DNA from: Sporosarcina sp. ANT_H38
GTDB lineage: Bacteria > Bacillota > Bacilli > Bacillales_A > Planococcaceae
DNA: 64,000 bases
Assembly (NCBI RefSeq): GCF_008369195.1
Contig: NZ_VOBC01000004.1
Span: 186,001-250,000 of the forward strand
Direction of reading: 5' to 3'
This document shows, piece by piece, positions 36,102-44,239 of this stretch. Made by a program: the position numbers and the translations under genes. Below the pieces are notes generated by a model. That model was not told the origin of the DNA and did no database searches. It was given only the letters and a program-made list of their open reading frames with translations. How positions within the stretch are numbered: position 1 is the stretch's first letter; each line of letters begins with the position of its first letter.

Positions 36102-36605
36102 TTACGCCCCACCTACGTCCCCACCCGCAGCAGCAGACTGCGCTGCCTTTACGCAGTCAATTGCCACAACGATCGCCACAAGAAGTGGTTCCATCTCATC
36201 ATCTTGAATTATCAACTGGTAGCTATCGCCCCATGTGAACCACTTTTTGCTGACAGAGCCAATCAGTGCACCATTTTGATACACTTCGAAATCCATATCC
36301 CACCAAGTCCCCCGTACTTCTATCCCTGCCGCATCAATTGTGTATCGTGCTTTAAAAAAAGAAAATTCCTTATTTATCGTTACCGTTTCTTGGCCTTGCA
36401 CTTCGACAAAGAAAGTCGGTAGGAAACTAAACGTTTTTTTCGTGATCATCGCCACTTCCTGCCTAGCCACATCCACAATCGAAAATCTCTTCGGTATTTG
36501 CATGAAGCTTCCTTCTACGAAATACACTTCATTCTCTTCTGCATCCTTCACCGAAAACTTGCCGCTCAGACTTAACACCTTTTGCTTGATATACAACTGT
36601 CTCAT
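36102..36605 (-). CDS. LURP-one-related (YxjI-like) protein
   Basis: The 167-aa soluble protein shows repeated beta-hairpins: LYIKQKVLSLSGKFSVKDAEENEVYFVEGS, IPKRFSIVDVARQEVAMITKK and FEVYQNGALIGSVSKKWFTWGDSYQL. This is the pattern of the tubby-like LURP-one family. The biochemical role of bacterial members is unknown. GAGGAGGGATTACATG is a strong start. The tail is Ala/Gly-rich. It is monocistronic between unrelated genes. Confidence 0.82.
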   Translation of the reverse strand: MRQLYIKQKVLSLSGKFSVKDAEENEVYFVEGSFMQIPKRFSIVDVARQEVAMITKKTFSFLPTFFVEVQGQETVTINKEFSFFKARYTIDAAGIEVRGTWWDMDFEVYQNGALIGSVSKKWFTWGDSYQLIIQDDEMEPLLVAIVVAIDCVKAAQSAAAGGDVGGA

Positions 36606-36731
36606 GTAATCCCTCCTCGTACTAGAAGACTATTTTTTGTAAAACCTGTTATCTCTACTACGAATTGGATGACAAAACGTTTCACTTACTTACTAGAACA
36701 ACAGCAAAACATTTAGTCCTGCTATTCCCAC

Positions 36732-37199
36732 TCAAGCCCGCATCCGAGCCAACACCCGCTCCCCCGCGAGCGCATGCCCTAAATAATACGGATACGCAAC
36801 AACTTTGTTGCGGTGGAAGTATAAAATATTCACAGCATCCGTTTCATCAAAATGAAAAAGCTTCGGCATTAAATGTGAAGCATTGGTCAATCGTTTTGGT
36901 GTCTCTCGGAACATGTCCTGATGGAGTGCATGCGCATCTAAAACGTTTTCACTATAATAAAATGCGAATCGATCTGGCATTGTTGTTTCGGCTACGTACA
37001 GCTTAATCTTGCCAATACTTAACTGATTTTGTGCAACCATTTTCGAAATCGCCTCGTCGTCATAGTCGATAGCATCCAGTCGCTCGGAATCTTCCTTCAC
37101 TTTTACTTTCCCCTCGGCAATTGCCCAAAAAATCCGATGTGCCAAGTGCACCATGTCCATTTCAATCGCCAACTGAAACACTTCTTGCACAGATACCAT
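36732..37199 (-). CDS. Protein of unknown function next to a replication module
   Basis: The predicted protein is about 155 aa and largely helical: VSVQEVFQLAIEMDMVHLAHRIFWAI, then an acidic stretch and LYVAETTMPDRFAFYYSENVLDAHALH. It has no signal peptide or membrane helix. I do not recognise it. AAGGGG lies 10 nt before ATG 37199, and a GTG at 37205 is the alternative. It follows the helicase gene in the same direction after 220 nt of GC-rich noncoding sequence (37260-37420), so it may belong to the same mobile remnant. Confidence 0.55.
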   Translation of the reverse strand: MVSVQEVFQLAIEMDMVHLAHRIFWAIAEGKVKVKEDSERLDAIDYDDEAISKMVAQNQLSIGKIKLYVAETTMPDRFAFYYSENVLDAHALHQDMFRETPKRLTNASHLMPKLFHFDETDAVNILYFHRNKVVAYPYYLGHALAGERVLARMRA

Positions 37200-37420
37200 G
37201 TTCACGCCACCCCTTCTCTTCGTCTAGGAAATTATAAAATCTCGTACTGTGGGTAAGTTTGTACAAAGTCATTTGTCGTCTAGGCTCCGGGCTCCAGATG
37301 CTCGGAGACTCACAGGATGTGAGTTACGCAGTCGTTGCCGCAGGACGCGGCGACCTTAGACTGCGCTCCTTGATAGCTGACCCGACTGTGAGGCAAAGAT
37401 CGCCTCTTCGTCGGTTCATC

Positions 37421-38719
37421 TTATGCCTGTCGCATCTGAGCAGGCGCCCTGCGCTTTTGTTCTGACCAGTCGATGTTATGGAGAATGCCTGTTTCTTTCA
37501 CGTAACGGACAGTTGTTGTTCCTGTGGGGCCATTGCGATGTTTTACTATATTAATTTCTAACAGGCCTGGCTTGTCTGTTTCTTTGTTGTAGTAATCGTC
37601 GCGGTATAAAAAACCGATCACATCTGCATCTTGTTCAATAGTACCCGAGTCGCGTAAATCGCTCATGACAGGGCGTTTGTTGTCACGGATTTCGACACCG
37701 CGGTTTAGCTGGGATAGACAAACGACAGGGCAGTCAAATTCTTTTGCCATTTGCTTTAAATCATTACTAATTTGCCCTACGACTTCAGTGCGGTTATAGC
37801 TCGGGGAATCGCCACGGATAATTTGCAAATAATCGACGAAAATAATCGGTTTTCGCTTTGGCTCCGTATGTATCATTTTTCTCGCTGCGGCACGCATTTG
37901 GGACACTGTCAGTCCGGCGCGGTCATCAATATGAATATTCGCTTCGTCCAATCTAGCGAGTGTCGGGAGCCAGTTCGATTTTTGCTTGTCCGTGAAATGC
38001 GTGTAAGGATTGCGCATACGCAGTCGGTTATAGCAGCCCGTTATCGCGATGAACCGGTCAATCATCGACGTTCTGCTCATTTCTAGCGAAAAAATAATCG
38101 GCTTATATCCCGCTAATCCTGCATGGAGCGCAAAATGGTTCAACGTATCAGTCTTTCCCATCGACGGTCTCGCAGCAATGACGATTAATTCGGCAGGTTG
38201 AAAACCGTCTAGTAATTTGTCCATATCATACAATCCAGTCGGCACGCCAGGTACATGCTGCATTTCTTCATAAGGTCTTTCGCCCATCCGCACCAAATCC
38301 ATTTTAATGCCCGCATCGAGGCCTGCACTGCCTTTCTTTTCTAGATCCTCAAACGCTTGTTGAATCGTTCCAATTTCCCAATCCCCCTCTTTCGCATGTA
38401 TGAGGATCTTGTTTTTTTCACGATTTTTCCATGCCTCACACATCATGTCAACATAACGGTCAAACTTCGTCGGGCTTGCAAAATCCGCCAGTTCAGCCAA
38501 GTAATTTGCGCCGCCAAGTAGCACGGGCTCCATCATCGTCAGTAGCGTCACATAATCGACGGGACGTTTTTTTGCCAGTAACGCCTGCATGCAACCAAAA
38601 ATATTTTTGTGGATTTGACTGATGAAAAAATCTTGTAACACATCACTATCGACGATTAAATAATTCTCAGCCAACATCGTTCCTAACACACTTTTTTCAA
38701 TCTGCTCATGACGATCCAT
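37421..38719 (-). CDS. DnaB-like replicative helicase, phage type
   Basis: The 432-aa protein has an N-terminal DnaB domain (EKSVLGTMLAENYLI) and a RecA-type C-terminal motor: Walker A IAARPSMGKTD, Walker B IIFVDYLQIIRG, CLSQLNRGVEIR, DLRDSGTIEQDADVI and KHRNGPTGT, all hallmarks of DnaB. It lies 3 nt after a DnaD-like replication gene, as in phage replication modules. Other phage genes are absent. The basic C-terminal tail (EQKRRAPAQMRQA) is GC-richer than the rest. Confidence 0.9.
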   Translation of the reverse strand: MDRHEQIEKSVLGTMLAENYLIVDSDVLQDFFISQIHKNIFGCMQALLAKKRPVDYVTLLTMMEPVLLGGANYLAELADFASPTKFDRYVDMMCEAWKNREKNKILIHAKEGDWEIGTIQQAFEDLEKKGSAGLDAGIKMDLVRMGERPYEEMQHVPGVPTGLYDMDKLLDGFQPAELIVIAARPSMGKTDTLNHFALHAGLAGYKPIIFSLEMSRTSMIDRFIAITGCYNRLRMRNPYTHFTDKQKSNWLPTLARLDEANIHIDDRAGLTVSQMRAAARKMIHTEPKRKPIIFVDYLQIIRGDSPSYNRTEVVGQISNDLKQMAKEFDCPVVCLSQLNRGVEIRDNKRPVMSDLRDSGTIEQDADVIGFLYRDDYYNKETDKPGLLEINIVKHRNGPTGTTTVRYVKETGILHNIDWSEQKRRAPAQMRQA

Positions 38720-38722
38720 CCT

Positions 38723-39499
38723 TTACACCTCCCCTTTGCTAAAGTCTAATTCGAATGGCTTTGGTGGCCTGCTTTCTGGCGACTCGCTGTCCCTTGATTC
38801 TTCCAAATAATTTTCAAAATTCGTCGCATTGAATAGCGTGGAAGGGCGTAAATACTTCTGCCAATGTCGATCACCCAGCCAGTTCTTAGCTTTCGTATCA
38901 ATGACCTTTTTACAATCCGCCACTGTATATCCGTCACTGAAACGCCCTTTCACCAATCGTGCAGTCACCTTCGAAGACGCTTTAAATTGCTTGCAAGCTT
39001 TGTCATTTAAATAGTCAATGACAGACACAACGTCGAGATCGTTCTCGACAAGGTCTTTTTTAATACTTTTATTCTCTTTGGTTATTGCTAGGGGCATTTT
39101 GCCTTCTGTAGAGGGGGCAATTCGCACTTCCTCTTGAGCTGATTTTGCTGTCGGCAATGTTGCATGTTGCTCCGTTTCAAGTTGAAGTTTTGTATAATCA
39201 ATGCGGTACCATTTCGTCTTGTCCATTTTCATTCGATTATACGAAGAGGTTGCAATGATATACCCTTTAACTTCCAGTCTACGAATCGCTCTTTTAATTG
39301 TATCGACAGACCAAAATGGGAATTCGTCACTTTTCCACTCTTCATATGTTTTGTAAACCCACTTATGCCCATCCCGAATATTGTTCGAGATGAGCGATCT
39401 AAAATGCAGTTGCTGGAGTACCATAGCCTCGTTCAACCCAACTTGCATCGCGAGCGATGGAAGCACCTGAAGCGGCGACTCTTTTATTAATAAATTCAT
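38723..39499 (-). CDS. Phage-type replication initiator / DnaD-like replisome organiser
   Basis: The protein is about 258 aa. The N-terminal winged helix (ALQLQQLHF-type: NEAMVLQQLHFRSLISNN, then WSVDTIKRAIRRLEVKGYI) would bind DNA. The C-terminal part after a charged linker (VVSVIDYLNDKACKQFKASS, FSDGYTVADCKKVIDTKAKN, YLRPSTLFNATNFENYL) matches the conserved phage replisome-organiser C-terminus. It likely loads the helicase encoded immediately downstream. GGAGGATTCGTGATG gives the start at 39499. Confidence 0.82.
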   Translation of the reverse strand: MNLLIKESPLQVLPSLAMQVGLNEAMVLQQLHFRSLISNNIRDGHKWVYKTYEEWKSDEFPFWSVDTIKRAIRRLEVKGYIIATSSYNRMKMDKTKWYRIDYTKLQLETEQHATLPTAKSAQEEVRIAPSTEGKMPLAITKENKSIKKDLVENDLDVVSVIDYLNDKACKQFKASSKVTARLVKGRFSDGYTVADCKKVIDTKAKNWLGDRHWQKYLRPSTLFNATNFENYLEESRDSESPESRPPKPFELDFSKGEV

Positions 39500-39604
39500 C
39501 ACGAATCCTCCTTTGTGTTTTCTGACCACAGCACGACGTCTTTTGCCTTAACGAAAGATGCCTTCACTCTTTATATAGACAATTCATACGAAAAAGGAGA
39601 CAAA

Positions 39605-39697
39605 ATGATAAAATTTATTTTTTTATTCACGTTGGTAATGATTACGACATTAAGAATGAACCACTTCTGCTATGTTTTTACCACTCGTTGCCAATGA
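39605..39697 (+). CDS. Possible 30-residue membrane peptide
   Basis: ATG at 39605 follows AAAGGAG at 5 nt and encodes MIKFIFLFTLVMITTLRMNH plus a short Cys-containing tail. The good ribosome binding site and single hydrophobic segment are the only support. Bases 39700-40100 show no other gene; a 15-bp perfect inverted repeat lies at 39939-39982. Confidence 0.3.
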   Translation: MIKFIFLFTLVMITTLRMNHFCYVFTTRCQ

Positions 39698-39938
39698 GTT
39701 TACCAATGGGGTAAATTCAAGAAAGTGTAAATTTACAACGTTAAGGATTTTGAAAGAGAACAAAGGTGCAAGTGCCTGATCAGACACGATAAGGTGGAAG
39801 GATTGTGAGTAAAGGCGCTCTTTGCCTTTCCCCATAATCCTGTATAGACTCGTGGGGCTAGGCGCTGCAGTCTAGAAGACAAATCCCTATGTATCAACTT
39901 ATCCAAAGTACGAGATTTTATAGTTTCCTAAACAATAA

Positions 39939-39982
39939 ATAAGCCTAATTCCTTCGTATCTTGAAAGAGGAATTAGGCTTAT
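39939..39982. terminator. Perfect inverted repeat, possible terminator
   Basis: Arms ATAAGCCTAATTCCT and AGGAATTAGGCTTAT with a 14-nt loop. The T run is poor on either strand, so it may not terminate transcription. Confidence 0.4.
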
Positions 39983-40101
39983 GATCTTCAACAATCTTGC
40001 CCGTTAGTTGAAAAAGCAAATCTATTTTGCTTAGAAATCCCAATCTTTTTTATCAGTTTTTATTTCAATTGCCAAATAGTAAGAAAGTATAAAAGGAGTA
40101 A

Positions 40102-40417
40102 AAAAACGAGAAAATCGGCTTACTATTTTTATCTTTATTAATAATTTTTTCTCCTATTTCGAAAATGCGCTATCTATCAACTGCTGGATCTAAGGGTACA
40201 GACCTAGGTGATGTTTATGCAGCTGGTACAGAAGTTACTACTGCGAATGCTACTGCTGTGGGACATACTATCAATGGAATGGCTTCATAATAAATTAACC
40301 GGAAAATTAACTAATGGATACATTGAAATACGATCTTCCATCAAACTTGAAAGTATAGATAACTCTAAAAAAACAGCGTACGTTTTCGTTTTAAATACGC
40401 TGACTGAATTTAAGTAA
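40102..40417 (+). pseudogene. Frameshifted small secreted protein remnant
   Basis: One frame gives a signal-peptide-like KIGLLFLSLLIIFSPISK, then GSKGTDLGDVYAAG and ..ATAVGHTINGMAS to a stop at 40288. The next frame continues with KLTGKLTNGYIEIRSSIKLE and ends LNTLTEFK at 40417. AAAAGGAG precedes the first part, but no ATG, GTG or TTG follows at useful spacing. A lost start and one frameshift explain this. I do not recognise the family. Confidence 0.35.
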
Positions 40418-40429
40418 AGGAGAGCTAAA

Positions 40430-40558
40430 ATGACTGCTGAAATAGCAATTTCTACACTATACGCGATTGCTGGAATAATCGATATGATTCTATACATTGG
40501 GGTTATCCCAACAATTATCTATGCATTTTATTTACTACGTAAAATAGCAAACAAATAA
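40430..40558 (+). CDS. 42-residue membrane micropeptide
   Basis: AAAGGAGAGCTAAAATG is a good start, 12 nt after the preceding frame ends. The peptide MTAEIAISTLYAIAGIID runs into one long hydrophobic helix and ends LLRKIANK, giving a positive-inside tail. A terminator hairpin begins 3 nt after the stop codon, so this looks like a real transcription unit end. Function unknown: a toxin, bacteriocin-like or immunity peptide is conceivable. Confidence 0.5.
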   Translation: MTAEIAISTLYAIAGIIDMILYIGVIPTIIYAFYLLRKIANK

Positions 40559-40560
40559 GA

Positions 40561-40604
40561 AACACGCATTTTGGATTAGATTTAATTCAAAATGCGTGTT
40601 AATC
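40561..40604 (+). terminator. Terminator after the micropeptide gene
   Basis: Thirteen-base perfect arms AACACGCATTTTG (40561-40573) and CAAAATGCGTGTT (40588-40600). The following T run is weak. Confidence 0.65.
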
Positions 40605-40730
40605 AATTTCAATAATCTCGGGCGCCATTTTACGGACTATGCAGGATAAGTTAACCTGTAGGTGATTAAGATGAACACCCCCTTACAAGTTTTTTAATCT
40701 AACTCAATATAAATATGTTAGTTTCGCGAA

Positions 40731-40782
40731 AGTGACTAAAACCCTGATACTATGGGATTTTGGTCACTTTTTCTTTGAGTTG
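40731..40782 (+). terminator. Hairpin with T run
   Basis: AAAGTGACTAAAACCC pairs with GGGATTTTGGTCACTTT (one bulge and one wobble), followed by TTCTTT. The gene it serves is not evident. Confidence 0.55.
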
Positions 40783-40935
40783 TCTTTCTTTCGTTGTTTT
40801 GAACCCAACACAACACCGTTTTTGGACCTGTTGTGTTAGATTAATAGGAAACAAACACTGAGGAGCTTCAATGTTTTCCTCCAACTGTTCAAGGACCTTA
40901 TCTTGCAACCCGTCTACATTTAGACCTGTCTAGCG
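40750..40935 (-). pseudogene. Short coding remnant of unknown origin
   Basis: The - strand reads GLNVDGLQDKVLEQLEENIE, APQCLFPINLTQQVQK and ends with Lys-rich residues at 40750. Upstream in the same frame stops interrupt at once. No start or ribosome binding site is present. The remaining bases to 41289 hold one of the 21-bp direct repeats and nothing else recognised. Confidence 0.3.
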
Positions 40936-41048
40936 TTCACCAGAAAGCCCGTTAATTCAACGATGTATATTCAGCATAACGAAAGGGAAGGGCCATAGGA
41001 GGGTGACGGAGGCATCACAAGGGGTTACCTGTCTGGTTCAACTGCCGA

Positions 41049-41069
41049 GAACCGGCGTTATGTCAACTA
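41049..41069 (+). repeat. 21-bp direct repeat, left side of toxin island
   Basis: GAAC.GGCGTTATGTCAACT with a final A, one mismatch to 44074-44094 in the same orientation. The pair encloses 3.0 kb. Confidence 0.55.
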
Positions 41070-41289
41070 AGTATGTATAAATAATATATATATTTTTAGA
41101 TAAGCTGAAAAAGTCCTCCAATCGAGAATGGAGGACTTAATAATTAAGTGAAATTACCTGCTCGGCGTATCTATGATCTCGGATATTTCCGAAAGGAGAG
41201 GCGCGTGGTGAACCTTTCGCACCTCAACTATTCTTAAAAGGAATATATAAATTTTACTGTTTTAATTGAATCACCTTAGTTTAAAAGTG

Positions 41290-42060
41290 TTAAATGGTTA
41301 CAGAATTGATTGTAGATAAAAGATTTATCTTTTTAATTATATCATCTTCTGTGTTATTGCTAAGTGGAATCGACTCTGAAGCATGTTTGGATAATTCCTT
41401 ATGATCACCAACCATAATCGAGTATGCAGCATTCATAAACATAGAGATATCATTTGCATCATTTCCATAAGCTACATAATCTCCTTTTTCAATTCCCAAT
41501 TTATTGAGAGCACTCCACTTATGAATCCCCTTAGGGCTTATGTCTATCACATTTTCATTTCCGTGTTTATGAATAACTACATCCAATTTAAGAATAGAAT
41601 CTGTCATTCTGTCCATATCATCTGACGTTAAAATCAATATTTTAACAATGGATTTATGTTGTAAAGTATTTATATTTTTTGCTAATTTTAAGGGATCAAG
41701 ATTATTCAAAATAGGATGATCTAAAGGACCCGTATATGTATAGTCCCATTCTCCATCAATTAAATATGTAGCATTATATTCATCTAATATATTACTTATA
41801 GAATTTCTTTGTACGTCAGTAAAAGAATTAGAATATAGTATATTCCCATCAACCGAAATTAAAGAGCCATTACCACCTATCATAGTGTAACTGTGAAACT
41901 TGTGATCTATCACAGGTAACATATCTCTAATTGGTCTTGCTGAAGCAAAAATTACATTATGCCCATTCGCTTTAAGACTTTCAAGCGAATTTAAAATTTT
42001 TTCTGATATTGGTTTTCCTTTAAAACATATTGTTCCATCTATATCAAATATAAAATTCAT
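41290..42060 (-). CDS. HAD-superfamily (Cof-type) phosphatase
   Basis: The 256-aa protein has motif I FIFDIDGTICFKG, motif II VIFASARPIRDM (Ser/Ala variant), GGNGSLIS, the C2-type cap, and motif IV AYGNDANDISMF. Lys in ISPKGIHKWSAL is motif III. It probably dephosphorylates a sugar phosphate or similar small molecule in the cytoplasm. The ATG at 42060 follows AGGGGTGAT. A GTG at 42072 is too close to that site. Codon use is more AT-rich than that of neighbouring core genes. Confidence 0.85.
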   Translation of the reverse strand: MNFIFDIDGTICFKGKPISEKILNSLESLKANGHNVIFASARPIRDMLPVIDHKFHSYTMIGGNGSLISVDGNILYSNSFTDVQRNSISNILDEYNATYLIDGEWDYTYTGPLDHPILNNLDPLKLAKNINTLQHKSIVKILILTSDDMDRMTDSILKLDVVIHKHGNENVIDISPKGIHKWSALNKLGIEKGDYVAYGNDANDISMFMNAAYSIMVGDHKELSKHASESIPLSNNTEDDIIKKINLLSTINSVTI

Positions 42061-42220
42061 TGAATATATCACCCCTAGGTCTTATATGGTCATCTATAAT
42101 TATTCACTTATTAATGTGAAAAACAACTCTTTGTAAAAAACTTTAATATTATGTCTTATTATACACTTATCGTGTTATATTTCACTATGCATTTGCAATA
42201 AAAAGTAAAATTAGGGGGTA

Positions 42221-42535
42221 ATGTGGACGAATTCGCTATCGGCAACTAGAACAGCTGAAAAAAGAACAGTTTCAAATTCTATTGAGAAAATATCAGAATG
42301 TAGGTATAGTTTTTACGAAGAAATGCTTAACGAAGAAGGATTATTTTGGGATGACGAATTAAAAGCGTGGTTGGTGTTTAAATACGATTTAATTCAATCT
42401 TTATTAAAAGACAAAAGGTTCAAAGCGAATAGAAAAGGTGACTTTATTCAAAAGTTGGATACTTCTGAATATAACAAAGAAATATTATCTACTTTTTACT
42501 CAAATTGGCTAATGTATATGGATGCTCCGAAGAAT
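42221..42535 (+). pseudogene. Cytochrome P450, N-terminal fragment
   Basis: About 105 residues: YSFYEEMLNEEGLFWDDELK, WLVFKYDLIQSLLKDKRFKA and [10 protein letters not shown]. They match the start of bacterial P450s (W.V..Y, L.D.RF, MD.P.H) but the protein stops before the I-helix and the Cys heme loop. At about 42532 the DNA changes into a resolvase sequence in another frame. GGGGG lies just before the ATG. The family call is by motif only. Confidence 0.65.
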
Positions 42536-42900
42536 TATTTTCAAAAGGAATCAAGGTTCACATATTAAATATGGGACTTGTAGAAGATACATCAATGGGC
42601 AGATTAATTTTAAGAATGTTATCAACTATTGCGGAATTTGACAGGGATATGATAGTTGAACGATTAGCAGAGGGGAAAACCATTGCGAAGCAGAATCCTG
42701 ATTTCCGTGAAGGTAGACCGAAGAAATTCACTAAAAATCAAGTAGCACACGCTTTACAGCTATTGGAAACGAATTCCTATACGCAAGTAGAAGTAATTTC
42801 AGGGATTTTTAAAAGCACACTAATCCGTGCCAAAAGAGAAGTAGCTAAAGGGGAGGTTAATAATGGCAAAGAAATCACTTTCAGATTATCAAAGGGTTTT
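42532..42900 (+). pseudogene. Serine resolvase, C-terminal fragment
   Basis: The frame reads [52 protein letters not shown] and [16 protein letters not shown], the end of a Tn917/Tn552-type resolvase with its DNA-binding helix-turn-helix. The catalytic serine N-terminus is absent. The open frame goes on to 42948 through a terminator hairpin, so the last residues are not natural. It is directly joined to a P450 fragment. Confidence 0.8.
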
Positions 42901-42914
42901 GGCGACCAAAAAGT

Positions 42915-42962
42915 AAACAGAATGGCTGTCAAACGAATTTTCGTTTGACAGCCATTCTGTTT
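42915..42962. terminator. Strong bidirectional terminator
   Basis: Perfect 22-bp arms (from AAACAGAATGGCTGTC to its complement) around a 4-nt loop. It serves the immunity gene on the - strand and ends the resolvase remnant on the + strand. Confidence 0.88.
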
Positions 42963-42984
42963 TGAGCATTTAAAAAAGTTTATT

Positions 42985-43215
42985 TCACCATTTTAATTTT
43001 GGATATATTTCAGAGATTCTTATTCCTTCTATTGTTGCTTTTTCAAAGAGTTCTTCATATCCATTAAATTCTTGAGAATAGTGATCTTTAGTTCTTGATA
43101 GATAAGATTTACCAGGATTATGACTTATCCAATATTCATCGTCTTTATAATGAAAGTTTAGTTCATCACCCATCGCGATGATGCTTTTGAATTCTAAGTA
43201 TTCTTTTTCCGTCAT
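42985..43215 (-). CDS. Probable immunity protein for the adjacent toxin
   Basis: The 76-aa acidic cytoplasmic protein (MTEKEYLEFKSIIAMGDELN.., NGYEELFEKATIEGI..SEIYPKLKW) begins 15 nt after the toxin gene with AAAAAGGAGATAAATATATG. Small size, acidity and position directly downstream of a toxin gene are typical of immunity proteins. I do not recognise a family. Confidence 0.6.
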   Translation of the reverse strand: MTEKEYLEFKSIIAMGDELNFHYKDDEYWISHNPGKSYLSRTKDHYSQEFNGYEELFEKATIEGIRISEIYPKLKW

Positions 43216-43230
43216 ATATTTATCTCCTTT

Positions 43231-43923
43231 TTAATACCCCGTACCTCGGGTGTTACCATTCCAGTCATGTCTATGAGGTACTTTGGGATGAGCTTTTGGG
43301 TTTCCGTGATTAGTATAGTCAATATCTAAGTCCGCATTTCCGTTTTTATCATAGTATCTTCTTTGAAGAACTTTTCCGTTCCACGAGCCATCTGCAGTTC
43401 TATCTCGACTAGTACGAGGAGTTCCAGTCTTAGGTAATTTACTTGGATTATTGTCTACTGTGTGGCCGTCAGTTTTAGTTCCATCTTCTTTGTGTCCTTT
43501 ATAAGCTCTTTCGGCAAAAAAAGCGTCTACTGCGTTATAAGCCCAAGTACCTGCTGCAATAACTGCACCACCAATTATAATAACGCCAGCGGTAGTGACG
43601 ACAATTGGTCCTACACCAGGAATAACCCATGAGCCTGCTAGAGCTCCAGTTATGGCTAAACTATTAATTTCATTACCATTTTCAGCATATACTGCTTGTT
43701 CTAGTAATTCTTCAAATTCTTCTTTAGAGTAGAAAGTATCGTTGATGTAAAGACCATCATCTACCACTCTAATTTGTTCTGTGATTTGAGTATCTAGATT
43801 ATTATCATCTTCTGAAGTGTTTACTGCATATGCAAAATCAAATGGAGAGATTGCTGAAGTAAAAATTATAGATAAAACGAGTAGAAAAGATAATATTTTT
43901 TTCTTGGTAATACTGGTATTCAT
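43231..43923 (-). CDS. Secreted protein with C-terminal polymorphic-toxin domain
   Basis: The 230-aa precursor has a signal peptide ending SPFDFAYA (about residue 33), an acidic region, a glycine-rich hydrophobic segment (about 90-128: GPIVVTTAGVIIIGGAVIAAG) and a Thr/Asp/Pro-rich linker. The C-terminal domain is VLQRRYYDKNGNADLDIDYT then NHGNPKAHPKVPHRHDW. Its His/Asp pattern resembles polymorphic toxin type 24 domains, predicted RNases, from family memory. The hydrophobic segment may help membrane passage. No LXG or WXG domain is present; secretion is by the Sec pathway. AAAGGGGAAACATAACCATG is the start. Confidence 0.7.
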   Translation of the reverse strand: MNTSITKKKILSFLLVLSIIFTSAISPFDFAYAVNTSEDDNNLDTQITEQIRVVDDGLYINDTFYSKEEFEELLEQAVYAENGNEINSLAITGALAGSWVIPGVGPIVVTTAGVIIIGGAVIAAGTWAYNAVDAFFAERAYKGHKEDGTKTDGHTVDNNPSKLPKTGTPRTSRDRTADGSWNGKVLQRRYYDKNGNADLDIDYTNHGNPKAHPKVPHRHDWNGNTRGTGY

Positions 43924-44073
43924 GGTTATGTTTCCCCTTTAATGTGAAATATTTGTATTATTAAATATTATATACATAACTATTTAATAATGCAAATATA
44001 CTATTATTTTAATAGACTTAGCTGCCTCTAATGACAGCTTTTCTTATTGCGTAATGGAGTTAACTATTTCCGT

Positions 44074-44094
44074 GAACGGGCGTTATGTCAACTA
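44074..44094 (+). repeat. 21-bp direct repeat, right side of toxin island
   Basis: Matches 41049-41069 with one mismatch. The 43924-44239 gap also holds the cupin terminator and the toxin promoter region. Confidence 0.55.
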
Positions 44095-44120
44095 GAAGCA
44101 CATGCAGCATACACACTTAG

Positions 44121-44154
44121 AAAGGTCTATTTCTCTTACAAGAAATAGACCTTT
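44121..44154 (-). terminator. Terminator of the cupin gene
   Basis: Perfect 14-bp arms AAAGGTCTATTTCT and AGAAATAGACCTTT, 86 nt beyond the cupin stop. Confidence 0.75.
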
Positions 44155-44239
44155 CTTATTTAATGTTCTTCAACTAAAGCTGCAGTTAGTACAATAAGAA
44201 GTTCCATAAAAAATTGCTTTTAAACCATTTATTAAATCT

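Noticed and set aside
36093-37006. + strand frames of about 110 codons opposite the LURP-one and unknown genes
   Set aside because: They are antisense shadows; the - strand genes have ribosome binding sites and, for LURP-one, family motifs.
42505-42948. Complete resolvase gene
   Set aside because: The N-terminal catalytic domain is absent and the frame runs through a terminator, so it is a fragment.
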